From positions 1-64,000 of the forward strand of contig DJUX01000047.1 of the NCBI GenBank assembly GCA_002440665.1: a DNA stretch of 64,000 bases, written 5' to 3'. This DNA is from Dechloromonas sp. UBA6271. GTDB lineage: Bacteria > Pseudomonadota > Gammaproteobacteria > Burkholderiales > Rhodocyclaceae. Position 1 is the stretch's first letter. Every line of letters begins with the position of its first letter. The position numbers were made by a program, and so were the translations under genes. Positions 1-8,005 of this stretch are shown in pieces. The notes below the pieces were generated by a model. It was not told the DNA's origin. It worked only from the letters and a program-made list of their open reading frames with translations, and searched no databases.

Positions 1-121
1 GAATGAATCGGATGCCCCATAGGGCGGCGTTACTGTAACCGCCATGCACGAAAAGCAGCGGCGGCCTGGCGCTCGGCTGACGGGCGGGGTGGTGGTGAAT
101 GACCGGGGTTTTCGCGGACAT
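1..121 (-). CDS. alpha/beta hydrolase, N-terminal fragment (runs off left edge)
   Basis: About 40 codons are visible from an ATG at 119-121, reading leftwards out of the window. After a polar, proline-rich start, the translation contains PPLLFVHGGYSNAALW. This is the first beta strand and the HGG oxyanion-hole loop typical of alpha/beta hydrolases. The catalytic Ser, Asp and His would lie beyond the window, so neither substrate nor activity can be judged. There is no strong ribosome binding site upstream. The call rests on one short motif: hydrolase fold is fairly likely, the exact start less certain. Confidence 0.6.
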   Translation of the reverse strand, partial: MSAKTPVIHHHPARQPSARPPLLFVHGGYSNAALWGIRFI

Positions 122-202
122 TTAGATATTCTTTGTAAAAAATGGGGGCGGCGGATAAAGAGGTCGGAGCAATTTGGATTTTCAATTCACTTTGACCTTG
201 CC

Positions 203-1063
203 CTATGTGCCAATTCGTTTTAGTTCATTCAAGGTCTTACCATCTGCGGACTTCCAGTCAGTCCAGCCGTTGGATGGTGCGCCAAGGACTACGGCGGAAG
301 CTCCGCTTGGCGATGAGAAGAGCACATTCTCTTTGAACGCCAGCCTGCCGTTTTGGAGCTGTGCTTTGCCTTGGGCAATGAGTTGCGCCCGCCGTTTGGC
401 AAAAGATTCATTCTGGTAGGAGGCGCCAACCTCTGGACTTCCTAGTGAGCCTGAAAGTATGACAAAACCTTCCGTGGTGTACTCACCAACGGCCGAACAG
501 CCTGAGCGCTTACAGTAGAACAACTCTTGGGGCGCGGTACTACTAATGGGCTTGGCAACTGGCTCAAACACGGGATAGCCCAATGTAGCCAGAAGCGTTC
601 GGCACGTTTCAAAGATTTCCGTGCAATCAGCTTCAAGAGGTGCTGGCGTATGCGGCTTGCTGCCACCATTGCCATTTTCTAACTCAAAACGCCCTGCCTC
701 TGTCGCACGCTTGAGGCTATGCCATTCAAGAAAAAGTGCGTGTGTTTGGGTAAGGCTATTTGTAAGGGAGACCGCCACAATTGCCCGGCTCCAGAAATCT
801 TTCTTCTCGTTGTGTTCGCCGAGGCGCTTTCCGATATTGCCGCTCTGGCCAATATATAACTTCGGCTCTCCTGTTTTCTCGTCTTCGCCAACCAAAAAAT
901 AGATGCCGACCTGGTTCGACTCTGGCATTTGTTGGAACTCTAGGAGCAAAGACCTTGGAACTTCAATTACACGGACGATTCGGGTTGTGATTTCCGCCAC
1001 TCGGATTGCTTGTGGGTCCCCTAATGGCAGGAAAATCTGAATGGTTTTGGGCGTACTGATCAT
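203..1063 (-). CDS. GIY-YIG nuclease family protein with C-terminal DUF4357
   Basis: 286 aa. The GIY-YIG half spans about residues 50-110: GIYFLVG, then KLYIGQSGNIGKRLGEH, which supplies the two Tyr-containing strands and the catalytic Arg of this nuclease fold. The C-terminal stretch, with VLGAPSNGWTDWKSADG near residues 255-275, matches the DUF4357 domain often fused to such nucleases. Proteins of this architecture are usually accessory genes, sometimes near restriction systems, but no partner is visible here. Base composition is clearly lower in G+C than in sbcC next door, which suggests horizontal acquisition. Its real substrate is unknown. The ATG at 1061-1063 has no obvious Shine-Dalgarno sequence. 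Confidence 0.82.
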   Translation of the reverse strand: MISTPKTIQIFLPLGDPQAIRVAEITTRIVRVIEVPRSLLLEFQQMPESNQVGIYFLVGEDEKTGEPKLYIGQSGNIGKRLGEHNEKKDFWSRAIVAVSLTNSLTQTHALFLEWHSLKRATEAGRFELENGNGGSKPHTPAPLEADCTEIFETCRTLLATLGYPVFEPVAKPISSTAPQELFYCKRSGCSAVGEYTTEGFVILSGSLGSPEVGASYQNESFAKRRAQLIAQGKAQLQNGRLAFKENVLFSSPSGASAVVLGAPSNGWTDWKSADGKTLNELKRIGT

Positions 1064-1213
1064 ATCGGGGCATCAATGTCACAAACCGATATCATAACTT
1101 GTGGTACATCCAAAATCGTGAAACCCATGGCCGTATATGGCGTAAGCACCTTGTTGACGAAAGGAATTGGTGGGCCAACAGGCTGGGCCGTGGGAAATAC
1201 TGTGGTGGCCGGG

Positions 1214-1250
1214 AAAAATGCTGGATTTTCCGCGTCGACTGCAGCAATGG
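1214..1250 (+). repeat. dispersed core + A/T-tract repeat, copy 1
   Basis: Lies just past the sbcC stop codon, between the converging end of sbcC and the GIY-YIG gene. Reads AAAAATG, a GC step, GATTTTCC, then GTCGACTGCAGCAA. This is the same order of A/T tract, A/T tract and core seen in the other copies, with one base changed in the core (GACTGCA instead of GACCGCA). Confidence 0.55.
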
Positions 1251-1259
1251 TTCACCAGC

Positions 1260-4200
1260 CTAAATACTCAACCGCGAATACCCAACCCCGCCGCCCTTTT
1301 CAACCCGAATCTGCGCCGGGATGCGTTCCTTCATACCTTCGACGTGGCTGATGACGCCGATCATCTTGCCGCTGGCGTTGAGGGTGTCGAGCGCGTTGAG
1401 GGCGATTTCCAGGGTGTCGGCATCGAGGGTGCCGAAGCCTTCGTCGAGGAACAGCGAGTCGATCGAGGTCTTGTGGCTGACCAGGTCGGAGAGGGCCAGC
1501 GCCAGCGCCAGGCTGACCAGGAAGCTTTCGCCGCCGGAGAGGGTGCGGGTGTCGCGGGCGACTTCGCCTTGCCAGCTGTCGACGATGTCGAGTTCGAGTT
1601 CGCCGGTGCTTTTGCGGCGCAGCAGGTAGCGGCCGTGCAGGCGGGCGAGGTGGGTGTTGGCGAGGTGTAGCAGGTGGTCAAGCGTCAGGCCCTGGGCGAA
1701 TTTGCGGAATTTGTCGCCCCGCGCTGAGCCGATCAGGCTGTCGAGGCGTTGCCAGAGGTCGCTTTCCGTTGTCTGCACGGCGATCTGGGCGAATAGCGCT
1801 TGCTGGTTTTGGCGGGCTTGTTCGTCGCGGGTGAGCAGGGCGCGCTGGGCGCCGAGTTGTTCGCTGAGTTCGCGGCGGCTGGTGTCCAGTTGGGCGAGGA
1901 GGTCTTCCAGTTCGGGGAGGGTTGGGAACCCATCCCCCTCCCAGCCTCCCCCTTGAAGGGGGAGGAGCTTGGCCGGCGGGCTGCCTTGCAGGCGGAGCAG
2001 CTTTTCGCTGGCGGCCTTGAGGACGGCGGCGGCTTGTTGTTGAGTGAGGTGCCGGGTTTCCTTGATTTGCTGCAGGCGCTGGCGTTCTTCCGGCGGCAGC
2101 AGCGCGGCGCTGTAGGCGGCTAGATCGGCGAAGGGGCTGGTGGCGAGGGCGGTCTGCCAGGCGGTTGTGGCCTTGGCGTGGGCTTTTTGCTGTTGCGCGA
2201 GATTGGCGTCGAGTTGCGTCTGGCGGCCTTGTTGGGCGGCGAGTAGCCGGGTTAGCTCGGCGATGGCGTCGGCGCAGTGGGCGAGGGCGGTTGCGGGATC
2301 GGCGGAGGATGGGTCGGTTTGATCTTCGCCGAGGGATTCGGGATTTGAATTTTGGCCGATTTTTCCGGTTGACCGTGGCAAGCGGAGGTATTCCAGTTGT
2401 TCTGACCAGTGCGTCGCCTGGGCCTGCGCGGCGTTGAATTGTTCCTGCTGTTTGACGAGGATTTCGGCCAGTTCGCGGCGGCGTTTCTGGGTTTGCTGCC
2501 AGTGCTGCCATTCGCTGTCGCGTTCCTGCAGCCAGACGGCGGGTTCGGCGGGGATTTGGTAGTTGGCGGCGGTCAGCGTGGCGCTCAGTTTTTGGTCGAG
2601 TTCGGCTTGTTCCTCAACCAGTGCCTGCGCGGCTTTGGCCAATTCGGTCTGGCGTTGCTGGCCGGTTTGCGCGGCTTGTTGCAGCAGATTGAGTTGGTTG
2701 CTGGCATTGAGCAGGGTTTGGGCAGCGTCGGTGGCGGTTTTGCGGGCGGCGTTCAGGGCTTGTTCGCCCTGGTCGGCAGCTTGCAGGCGCTGGGTGAGTT
2801 GGGCCAGCGCCTGTTCGGCGGTGCTGCGCGCGGTGGCGAGGGTTTCCGGTTCCTGCCAGGTGTCGACCGCAAGGGGCGTTGAGTTGGCGAGGCCGGCGAG
2901 CAGTTCGGCCCATTCCGTTTGCAGGCGGGTTGTTTCCTGCGTGGTCCGGGTTTGCTGAACCAGCCATTCTTTTTGCGTGGCCTGCGTGGCGGCTTGTTCG
3001 GCCTTGGCTTGCTGGCCTTTCTGGACGAGCGCGTCGAGCGCAGCCTGTTTTTCCTTGAGGGCGGTTTCGGTGGCGGAAAGGTCGAGCGCGGCGTAGTCGG
3101 CGATGGCCGGGTGTTCGTGGGCGCCGCACAGCGGGCAGGCGTCGCCGGGCTGCAGTTGGCGGCGATGCGTTTCGAGGCTCTGGATGCGGCGTTCCTGTTC
3201 GAGCAGCTTTTGCTTGTCGGCGACCTGGGCGGCGAGTTCCTTGTGCTTTTCGCGCAGGGCGGTCAGGCCCTTTTCCTGGGCAGCGATCTTTTCCTGAATC
3301 TGCTGCAGCTGCGTGGTTTGCGTCGTTTGTTGGGCGGCCAGTTCGCGGTGGCGCTGGGCGAGGGTTACGAGTTGTTGCCAGCGAGTGAGGCTGGCTTGTT
3401 CTTGTTGCCAATGCTGGCGCAGTTCGGGCAGGGTCTGGCCGGCGAGGCGCTGATTTTGCTCAGTCTGGGTTTTTTCCAGCGCGGCGTCGGCTTTCGTTTT
3501 TGCCTCTTTTTCCCGGTTGACCGTGGCAGTCTGTTTTTCGATCTGCTGCGCGGTTTCGGCGAGTTCCCGGACGAGCTTTTGCTGCGCCTGCTGCTGGGCG
3601 GCGAGGTCGCGGCCCAGCTTGGCCCGCTGTTCGAATTGCTGGCGCCAGACGCCGAGGCGTTCGCCGAGTTGGGCGCGCTGCGGGTGGGCGGCGCAGAAGT
3701 CGTCGAGTTCTTTGGCTTCGCGCAGGCTTTGTTGCAGGGTTTGCTGCGCCTGGGCGGCGAGCTGGCCGCTGAATCGGCTGGCAGATTCGTGCTGGGCGAG
3801 TTGTTCGGCTTGCAGCGTTTCGTGTTCAGCGTGCAGGGTCTTTAGTTCGGCTTCGGTTTGCCGGCTGGCGGCGTCGGCTTGCTGCCATTGCTGATGCAGC
3901 GGCTTGAGCGCTTCGGCCGGCTCGCTGTCGGCGAGTTTTTTGAGGTCCGGGGCGGTGGCGATCAGTGCTGTGTCGGCTTCCTGCAGCTTGCCTTCGGCGA
4001 TTTTGATTTCCTGCTCGCTTTGCGCCAGATCGAGGCGCCATTGGCGTTGGGCGTGGGTTTGCTGGTGGCGGCGCTGGACGTCGGTGAGTTGCGTGTCGAG
4101 GCGGGTGGCTTCTAACTGCATCGCGGCGCGTTGTTCGTCGCTCAGCAGTTCCATGCCGTCGGCGCGTGCCTTCAGCTGGTCGAGCTGGCTCTTGGCTTCA

Positions 4201-4790
4201 CGTGCCTGTTCGAAGACCTTGCGCGAAATCTCGCCGTAGATCTCGGTGCCGGTCAGTTCTTCGAGCAGTTCGGCCCGTTCGTTGGCGCTGGCATTGAGGA
4301 AGGCCGCGAAGCCGCCTTGGGCGAGCAGCATGGACTTGGTGAAACGCGGGAAGTCGAGGCCGGTGATTTCGGCGATGCGCCTGAGTTTGTCGTTGGTTTG
4401 CGTGCTGAGGATGGTGCCGTTGCCATGAGCGTCAAGCTCGGCCAGTTCGACCTTGGGCGCCTGTAGCGCACCGTCGATCTTGTCGCGGGCGCGACGCTGG
4501 CTCCAGAAGGCGCGGTAGACGGCGCCCTTGACCTCGAATTCGACCTCGGCCAGGCAGTCGGCGGTGTGCCGCGTCATGATGTCGTTATCGGTAGCCGAGA
4601 TTTTGTCGAGGCGCGGCGTCTGGTGGTAGAGGGCGAGACAGATGGTGTCGAGCAGCGTCGACTTGCCGGCACCAGTCGGGCCGGTGATGGCGAACAGGCA
4701 GTTGTCGGCGAAGGGCGGCCGGGTGAAGTCGATGGTCCATTCGCCTTTGAGCGAATTCAGGTTCTTCAGGCGCAGGGTGAGGATTTTCAT
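1260..4790 (-). CDS. sbcC: SbcC, ATPase subunit of the SbcCD (Rad50-Mre11) nuclease
   Basis: 1176 aa, longer than E. coli SbcC (about 1050). With SbcD it forms an ATP-dependent nuclease that opens hairpins and processes DNA ends. Walker A is GPTGAGKS at residues 37-44, a long Gln/Ala/Glu-rich coiled coil follows, and the zinc-hook CPLCG sits near residue 551. The C-terminal lobe carries LSGGESFLVSLALALALSD, Walker B LFLDEGFGTLD and the VISHVEGMKERI segment. The start is the ATG at 4788-4790, which overlaps the sbcD stop codon (ATGA); upstream in-frame sequence is Arg/Pro shadow translation. Three repeat-derived stretches are translated in frame inside the coiled-coil arms (about residues 419-431, 801-814 and 940-953), which partly explains the extra length. 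Confidence 0.97.
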   Translation of the reverse strand: MKILTLRLKNLNSLKGEWTIDFTRPPFADNCLFAITGPTGAGKSTLLDTICLALYHQTPRLDKISATDNDIMTRHTADCLAEVEFEVKGAVYRAFWSQRRARDKIDGALQAPKVELAELDAHGNGTILSTQTNDKLRRIAEITGLDFPRFTKSMLLAQGGFAAFLNASANERAELLEELTGTEIYGEISRKVFEQAREAKSQLDQLKARADGMELLSDEQRAAMQLEATRLDTQLTDVQRRHQQTHAQRQWRLDLAQSEQEIKIAEGKLQEADTALIATAPDLKKLADSEPAEALKPLHQQWQQADAASRQTEAELKTLHAEHETLQAEQLAQHESASRFSGQLAAQAQQTLQQSLREAKELDDFCAAHPQRAQLGERLGVWRQQFEQRAKLGRDLAAQQQAQQKLVRELAETAQQIEKQTATVNREKEAKTKADAALEKTQTEQNQRLAGQTLPELRQHWQQEQASLTRWQQLVTLAQRHRELAAQQTTQTTQLQQIQEKIAAQEKGLTALREKHKELAAQVADKQKLLEQERRIQSLETHRRQLQPGDACPLCGAHEHPAIADYAALDLSATETALKEKQAALDALVQKGQQAKAEQAATQATQKEWLVQQTRTTQETTRLQTEWAELLAGLANSTPLAVDTWQEPETLATARSTAEQALAQLTQRLQAADQGEQALNAARKTATDAAQTLLNASNQLNLLQQAAQTGQQRQTELAKAAQALVEEQAELDQKLSATLTAANYQIPAEPAVWLQERDSEWQHWQQTQKRRRELAEILVKQQEQFNAAQAQATHWSEQLEYLRLPRSTGKIGQNSNPESLGEDQTDPSSADPATALAHCADAIAELTRLLAAQQGRQTQLDANLAQQQKAHAKATTAWQTALATSPFADLAAYSAALLPPEERQRLQQIKETRHLTQQQAAAVLKAASEKLLRLQGSPPAKLLPLQGGGWEGDGFPTLPELEDLLAQLDTSRRELSEQLGAQRALLTRDEQARQNQQALFAQIAVQTTESDLWQRLDSLIGSARGDKFRKFAQGLTLDHLLHLANTHLARLHGRYLLRRKSTGELELDIVDSWQGEVARDTRTLSGGESFLVSLALALALSDLVSHKTSIDSLFLDEGFGTLDADTLEIALNALDTLNASGKMIGVISHVEGMKERIPAQIRVEKGGGVGYSRLSI
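1930..1970. repeat. palindromic CTCCCCCTT/AAGGGGGAG element inside sbcC
   Basis: Two 10-base arms, CCTCCCCCTT (1945-1954) and AAGGGGGAGG (1956-1965), flank one base. Further C-rich sequence precedes them. On the sbcC strand this is translated as the Gly-rich peptide LLPLQGGGWEGDGF, unlike the surrounding Ala/Gln/Glu coiled coil. It looks like a small palindromic element that inserted in frame and was tolerated. This palindrome type is distinct from the TGCGGTCGAC family. Confidence 0.7.
2347..2385 (+). repeat. dispersed core + A/T-tract repeat, GTTGACCGTGGCA variant, in sbcC
   Basis: Reads GAATTTTGGCCGATTTTTCC followed by GGTTGACCGTGGCAAG. Two T-rich tracts flank GGCC and then comes a variant core. 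On the coding strand it gives LPRSTGKIGQNSN, a polar linker breaking the coiled coil near residues 801-814 of SbcC. Confidence 0.7.
3496..3532 (+). repeat. dispersed core + A/T-tract repeat, second GTTGACCGTGGCA variant, in sbcC
   Basis: GTTTTTGCCTCTTTTTCCC is followed by GGTTGACCGTGGCAG, nearly the same as the copy at 2347-2385. The shared CCGGTTGACCGTGGCA block makes these two, plus the copy at 37106-37151, a subfamily. It is translated as QTATVNREKEAKTK, which still fits a coiled coil. Confidence 0.65.
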
Positions 4791-6031
4791 GCTTCTTCTT
4801 CCTGTAGGCTGGCGACGACGGCGCGGTAGCGTTCGTTGAGCGCCGATTGCATTTCGTCGCTCAGTTCTTCCTGTTGCAACCGCCGGGCGAAAACGTCGAG
4901 GGGGTCGAGTTCGTCCAAGGTTTCGCTGGCCGCGGCGTCGAGCCGGGCCGCAGCGTTGCCCCGCTGGCGGCGGATGCGCAGGACTTCGACCGGCCAGCCT
5001 TCGGTCAGCGCTTCGATGCGGGCCGGCAGGTCGGCCAGGTAGTCGTCTTCGGCGACGGTGACCTCGAGCCAGGCCGGGCATTCGCGGGTGCCTTGGGCGG
5101 CTGCGGCGCCGATGGCGCCGGCCAGGGTGTCGAGATTGCCGCTGACGGCGACCAGGCTCTGGAAGCGCGGCACGGGTAGCACGCTGACAGCATTTAGGCC
5201 GTCGTTGCCGAGATCGACGAGCAGCATTTCCTTCTGCTGCTTGGCTTCGTCGAAGCCGAGCGGCAGCGGCGAGCCGCAGTAGCGGATATGTTCCAGCCCG
5301 CCGACTTTCTGCGGCCGGTGGATGTGGCCGAGGGCGATGTAGTCGGCCGGCGGGAAAGCGGAAGTCGGGAAGGCTTCGAGGGCGCCGACGTAGATTTCGC
5401 GGACCGATTCGCTGGTGCTGGCGCCGACCGTGGTCAGGTGACCGGTGGCGATGATGGGCAGCGGGCGGCCGAAATTCGGGCCGAGTTCGGCGGCGAGTGC
5501 GGTCTGGCGTTCGACGGCGGCAGCGAACACGGCGGCGTAATGTTCCTGGATGGCGGTTTGCAGCGATAACTGCTTGTCTTCAGCGCTTTGCCCGGCCTGG
5601 CTTTGCAGCACGTCGCGCGGGCGGATGAAGGGAATGGCGCAGACAATGCAGCCGGGGTCGCCGTTGCGCTGCGGCAGGACGATGAGTTGCGTGGCGGGGT
5701 CGGTGCGCGTCGCGGCGATGACTGTGGTGCCCAAGTGCGCCAGCAGTTCGCGACTTTCACTCAGCGTCGCCACCGAATCGTGGTTGCCACCGAGCAGCAG
5801 CAGCGCGACGCCTGCCTTGTTCAGGCGGACGACGAGCTGGTTGTACAACTCGCGGGCGTAACTGGGCGGCGTGCCGGTGTCGAAAATGTCGCCGGCGATC
5901 AGCACCGCATCGACCGCCTGCGCTTCCACCTGTTCGAGTAGCCAGCCGATCAGCGCCTGATGCTCGGCCTGCCGGCTCTTGCCCATGAAGTGCTGGCCGA
6001 GGTGCCAGTCGGAGGTGTGGAGGAGGCGCAT
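4787..6031 (-). CDS. sbcD: SbcD, Mre11-type nuclease subunit of SbcCD
   Basis: 414 aa, matching the family length. A calcineurin-like, two-metal phosphoesterase that supplies the endo/exonuclease active site to SbcC. The metal ligands appear in order: DWHLG (residues 8-12), GDIFD near 47, GNHDS near 82, ATGHLT and ALGHIHRP in the middle. The start MRLLHTSDWHLGQHF is the family's usual N-terminus. The last bases overlap the sbcC start by 4 nt, so the two are translationally coupled. About 200 nt of upstream sequence, free of genes, separates it from the divergent glpE. Confidence 0.97.
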   Translation of the reverse strand: MRLLHTSDWHLGQHFMGKSRQAEHQALIGWLLEQVEAQAVDAVLIAGDIFDTGTPPSYARELYNQLVVRLNKAGVALLLLGGNHDSVATLSESRELLAHLGTTVIAATRTDPATQLIVLPQRNGDPGCIVCAIPFIRPRDVLQSQAGQSAEDKQLSLQTAIQEHYAAVFAAAVERQTALAAELGPNFGRPLPIIATGHLTTVGASTSESVREIYVGALEAFPTSAFPPADYIALGHIHRPQKVGGLEHIRYCGSPLPLGFDEAKQQKEMLLVDLGNDGLNAVSVLPVPRFQSLVAVSGNLDTLAGAIGAAAAQGTRECPAWLEVTVAEDDYLADLPARIEALTEGWPVEVLRIRRQRGNAAARLDAAASETLDELDPLDVFARRLQQEELSDEMQSALNERYRAVVASLQEEEA

Positions 6032-6233
6032 GCTGGGTGGCTGAGATGGAAAGGCTGAAGTTTAAACGGCGAAGGTGTTTGGCGTTCCCGGATTCGATGG
6101 GCGATTGTCGCGAAGGCGACAACTCATAGTGCCGGGATGCTGGCGATGCAAAGCAAATCCCGGTTTTCCGTGATTCCCGCGGGTGGCATCGCTTTTGCGT
6201 CGGAAGGTTCATTGCCTATTCCTGCCGCCAACC

Positions 6234-6572
6234 ATGAGCAACGTTGAAAAACCCGCTTTTCGCTGCATTTCTGCCAGTGATGCCATCTCATTGATGCGTA
6301 GTGAGCCGCCTGCTATCGTCTTCGATGTACGCGACATGGCCAGTTACCAGAAGGCCCATGTCGATGGCGCCGCATATCTGTCCGAGGATCGCCTGCTGGC
6401 CTGGATGAAGCGCCTGCCGAAGGAGGCGCCGTTGGTCATCTATTGCTACCACGGCAACGCCAGCAAGACTTTTGCGCAGATGTTCGTCGATTTTCGCTAT
6501 TCGAGCATGTTCAGCGTCGATAGTGGCTACGAGCCGCTGGCCGCCGCGCTGGCCGATACGGGCGGCGCATGA
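6234..6572 (+). CDS. glpE: GlpE-type thiosulfate sulfurtransferase (single-domain rhodanese)
   Basis: 112 aa, close to E. coli GlpE (108). Single-domain rhodaneses move sulfane sulfur from thiosulfate to cyanide or to thiol acceptors through a cysteine persulfide. The active-site loop reads IYCYHGNASKTF, with the catalytic Cys in the CYHGNxS arrangement of GlpE. The N-terminal part (FRCISASDAISLM, then VFDVRD) is the rhodanese strand-helix start. I chose the ATG at 6234 because residues before it do not resemble the family. It lies near glpD and glpK but on the other strand, so it is not in their operon. Confidence 0.88.
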   Translation: MSNVEKPAFRCISASDAISLMRSEPPAIVFDVRDMASYQKAHVDGAAYLSEDRLLAWMKRLPKEAPLVIYCYHGNASKTFAQMFVDFRYSSMFSVDSGYEPLAAALADTGGA

Positions 6573-6658
6573 TGGCGGCCCACTATCGCCGGATGCTGAC
6601 GCGGCCGGCTGTGCGGCAGGTGCTGGCGGAAGAGGGCTACGCTTCGGTCCTGCGCTGA
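6569..6658 (+). pseudogene. 29-codon remnant resembling a glutathione S-transferase C-terminus
   Basis: A short open frame starts at an ATG overlapping the glpE stop (ATGA). It encodes MMAAHYRRMLTRPAVRQV followed by LAEEGYASVLR. The HYxRMxxRPAVxxVLxEEG pattern is the last helix of many glutathione S-transferases. No upstream GST sequence exists in this frame because glpE occupies it, so this looks like the orphaned 3' end of a deleted GST gene. It could instead be a real coupled micro-ORF, and nothing in the sequence excludes that. Confidence 0.45.
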
Positions 6659-6676
6659 CGATGGGCGGTCGCTGCG

Positions 6677-6715
6677 AAATTTGCCCAAAAAAGGCGGTCG
6701 ACCGCAACAGGCGCC
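6677..6715 (+). repeat. dispersed core + A/T-tract repeat, copy between convergent genes
   Basis: AAATTTGCCCAAAAAAGGCG leads into GTCGACCGCAACAGGCG. The core TGCGGTCGAC (minus strand, 6697-6706) is exact. It lies 10 bases past the repeat-proximal stop codon of the HD-GYP gene, in a gap between convergent genes. Confidence 0.8.
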
Positions 6716-6724
6716 CTCGTCCAC

Positions 6725-7945
6725 CTAGTGGGTTTGCGTAGCGGCGCGCCAGCTGCTGTCGAGGTCGTCGCGGGCGACGGCGACGATATCCGCATCGAGC
6801 ACGCCCTTGCTGGCGAACTCTTCGAGCAGGCGCGAGATTTCCTCGAGCGCTTGCGGGCCGCGGTACGGGCGCGCCTGGGCCAGCGCCTGGAAAACGTCGG
6901 CGACGGCGATGATGCGCGCTTCGGTGGTGAGGCTCGCGGCCGTACGACGGAACGGGTAGCCCTGGCCATTGAGCGCTTCGTGGTGAAAGGCCGCCCATTC
7001 GGCGATCGTCTCGAGGCCGGGAACGTGGCGCAGGATCTGGTAGGTTTCGAAGCTGTGCCGTTCCATCACCGAGAATTCGGCACTCGTCAGGCGGGCGGGC
7101 TTCTCGACGATCTCGTCAGGCACGCACAGCTTGCCGATATCGTGCATCAACCCGGCGATTTCCATTTTGGACAGCGCATCCTGGCCGAAGCCCATGCGCT
7201 CGCCGAGATGCCGGGAAAGCTGCGCGACGCCCAGCGAATGGGCGGCCGTGTAGTGGCTCTTGGCATCGACGATGCTGGAAACCAGCCGGGCGACGTGGCG
7301 GAACTGGGGAAACTCGATGGTGACGCCCCATTGCGGCAGCGCGAGGTCGGCCAGGTAGGACTGGACGTGGCGCGGCACCAGGGCGATCCAGAATGCCTCG
7401 CGGGTGGCGGCGGCGAGGAAGGCGGCGACGATTTCGGGCTGCAGTACGCGTCCGGACAGCGTGGAAATCTCCCGGCAGATGCTGGCGGCGTGGAAGAGCG
7501 GGTTTTCCAGGCCATGGCGGAGGAGGAGGGCGTCGACGCGGTCGGCCAGCAGGATCAGGTTGCTGTCGATGGCGTCCGCCTCGCTGATGTCGGCCGGCAG
7601 TTCTGCCCACGGAGTGTGGTGGTAACGGATGGCCGTGGCCAGCAGCGACAGGTGGGCGAACGGCTGCAACAGCTGAAACGCCCTCTCGCAATGCGCCTGG
7701 CAGTCGTGATATTCGGCGCCCGATATCAGCCGGCAGTGTTCGGTGGTGGATGATACGCCGAGGTCATGCAGCAGGCAGGCGAACACGAGATTGTCCAGCC
7801 GCGCCGCCGGCAGCCCCATCAGGACTGCCGTCTCGCGGGCGATCATGGCGACCCGCTTGCCGTGCTGGAAGTCGTTCACGCCGACCAGATCGAGCGCGTC
7901 GGAAACGGCAAGCACGGCACTTTTCAGGTTGATCGTCAGGGGCAT
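6725..7945 (-). CDS. tandem HD / HD-GYP protein, probable cyclic-di-GMP phosphodiesterase
   Basis: 406 aa with two HD-type domains and no receiver or PAS domain. The first half has H60-D61 (LLHDLG) and H109-H110 and resembles a degenerate HD domain. The second half is a true HD-GYP: H268-D269 (LMHDIGK), HSFETYQIL near 297, then FHHEALNGQGYP with H321-H322 and the GYP at 329-331. HD-GYP domains hydrolyse cyclic di-GMP with a di- or tri-iron centre, and the visible ligands are intact, so activity is plausible. No transmembrane segment is evident, which suggests a cytosolic enzyme. It stands alone between glpD and the convergent glpE, with its own ATG at 7943-7945. Confidence 0.85.
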   Translation of the reverse strand: MPLTINLKSAVLAVSDALDLVGVNDFQHGKRVAMIARETAVLMGLPAARLDNLVFACLLHDLGVSSTTEHCRLISGAEYHDCQAHCERAFQLLQPFAHLSLLATAIRYHHTPWAELPADISEADAIDSNLILLADRVDALLLRHGLENPLFHAASICREISTLSGRVLQPEIVAAFLAAATREAFWIALVPRHVQSYLADLALPQWGVTIEFPQFRHVARLVSSIVDAKSHYTAAHSLGVAQLSRHLGERMGFGQDALSKMEIAGLMHDIGKLCVPDEIVEKPARLTSAEFSVMERHSFETYQILRHVPGLETIAEWAAFHHEALNGQGYPFRRTAASLTTEARIIAVADVFQALAQARPYRGPQALEEISRLLEEFASKGVLDADIVAVARDDLDSSWRAATQTH

Positions 7946-8005
7946 CGATCACTCGTTTTGGCAGGGTGAAAACACAGCATACCACCGGCGCGACCCGGCG
8001 AAATT

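Noticed and set aside
1076..1351. Small plus-strand ORFs after the GIY-YIG gene
   Set aside because: They run through the repeat and the sbcC end, lack a ribosome site and show no recognisable protein.
2409..3845. Long plus-strand open frames antisense to sbcC
   Set aside because: They are GC-rich shadow frames with Leu/Gly/Ala-heavy translations and no domain pattern. The minus strand encodes a clear SbcC.
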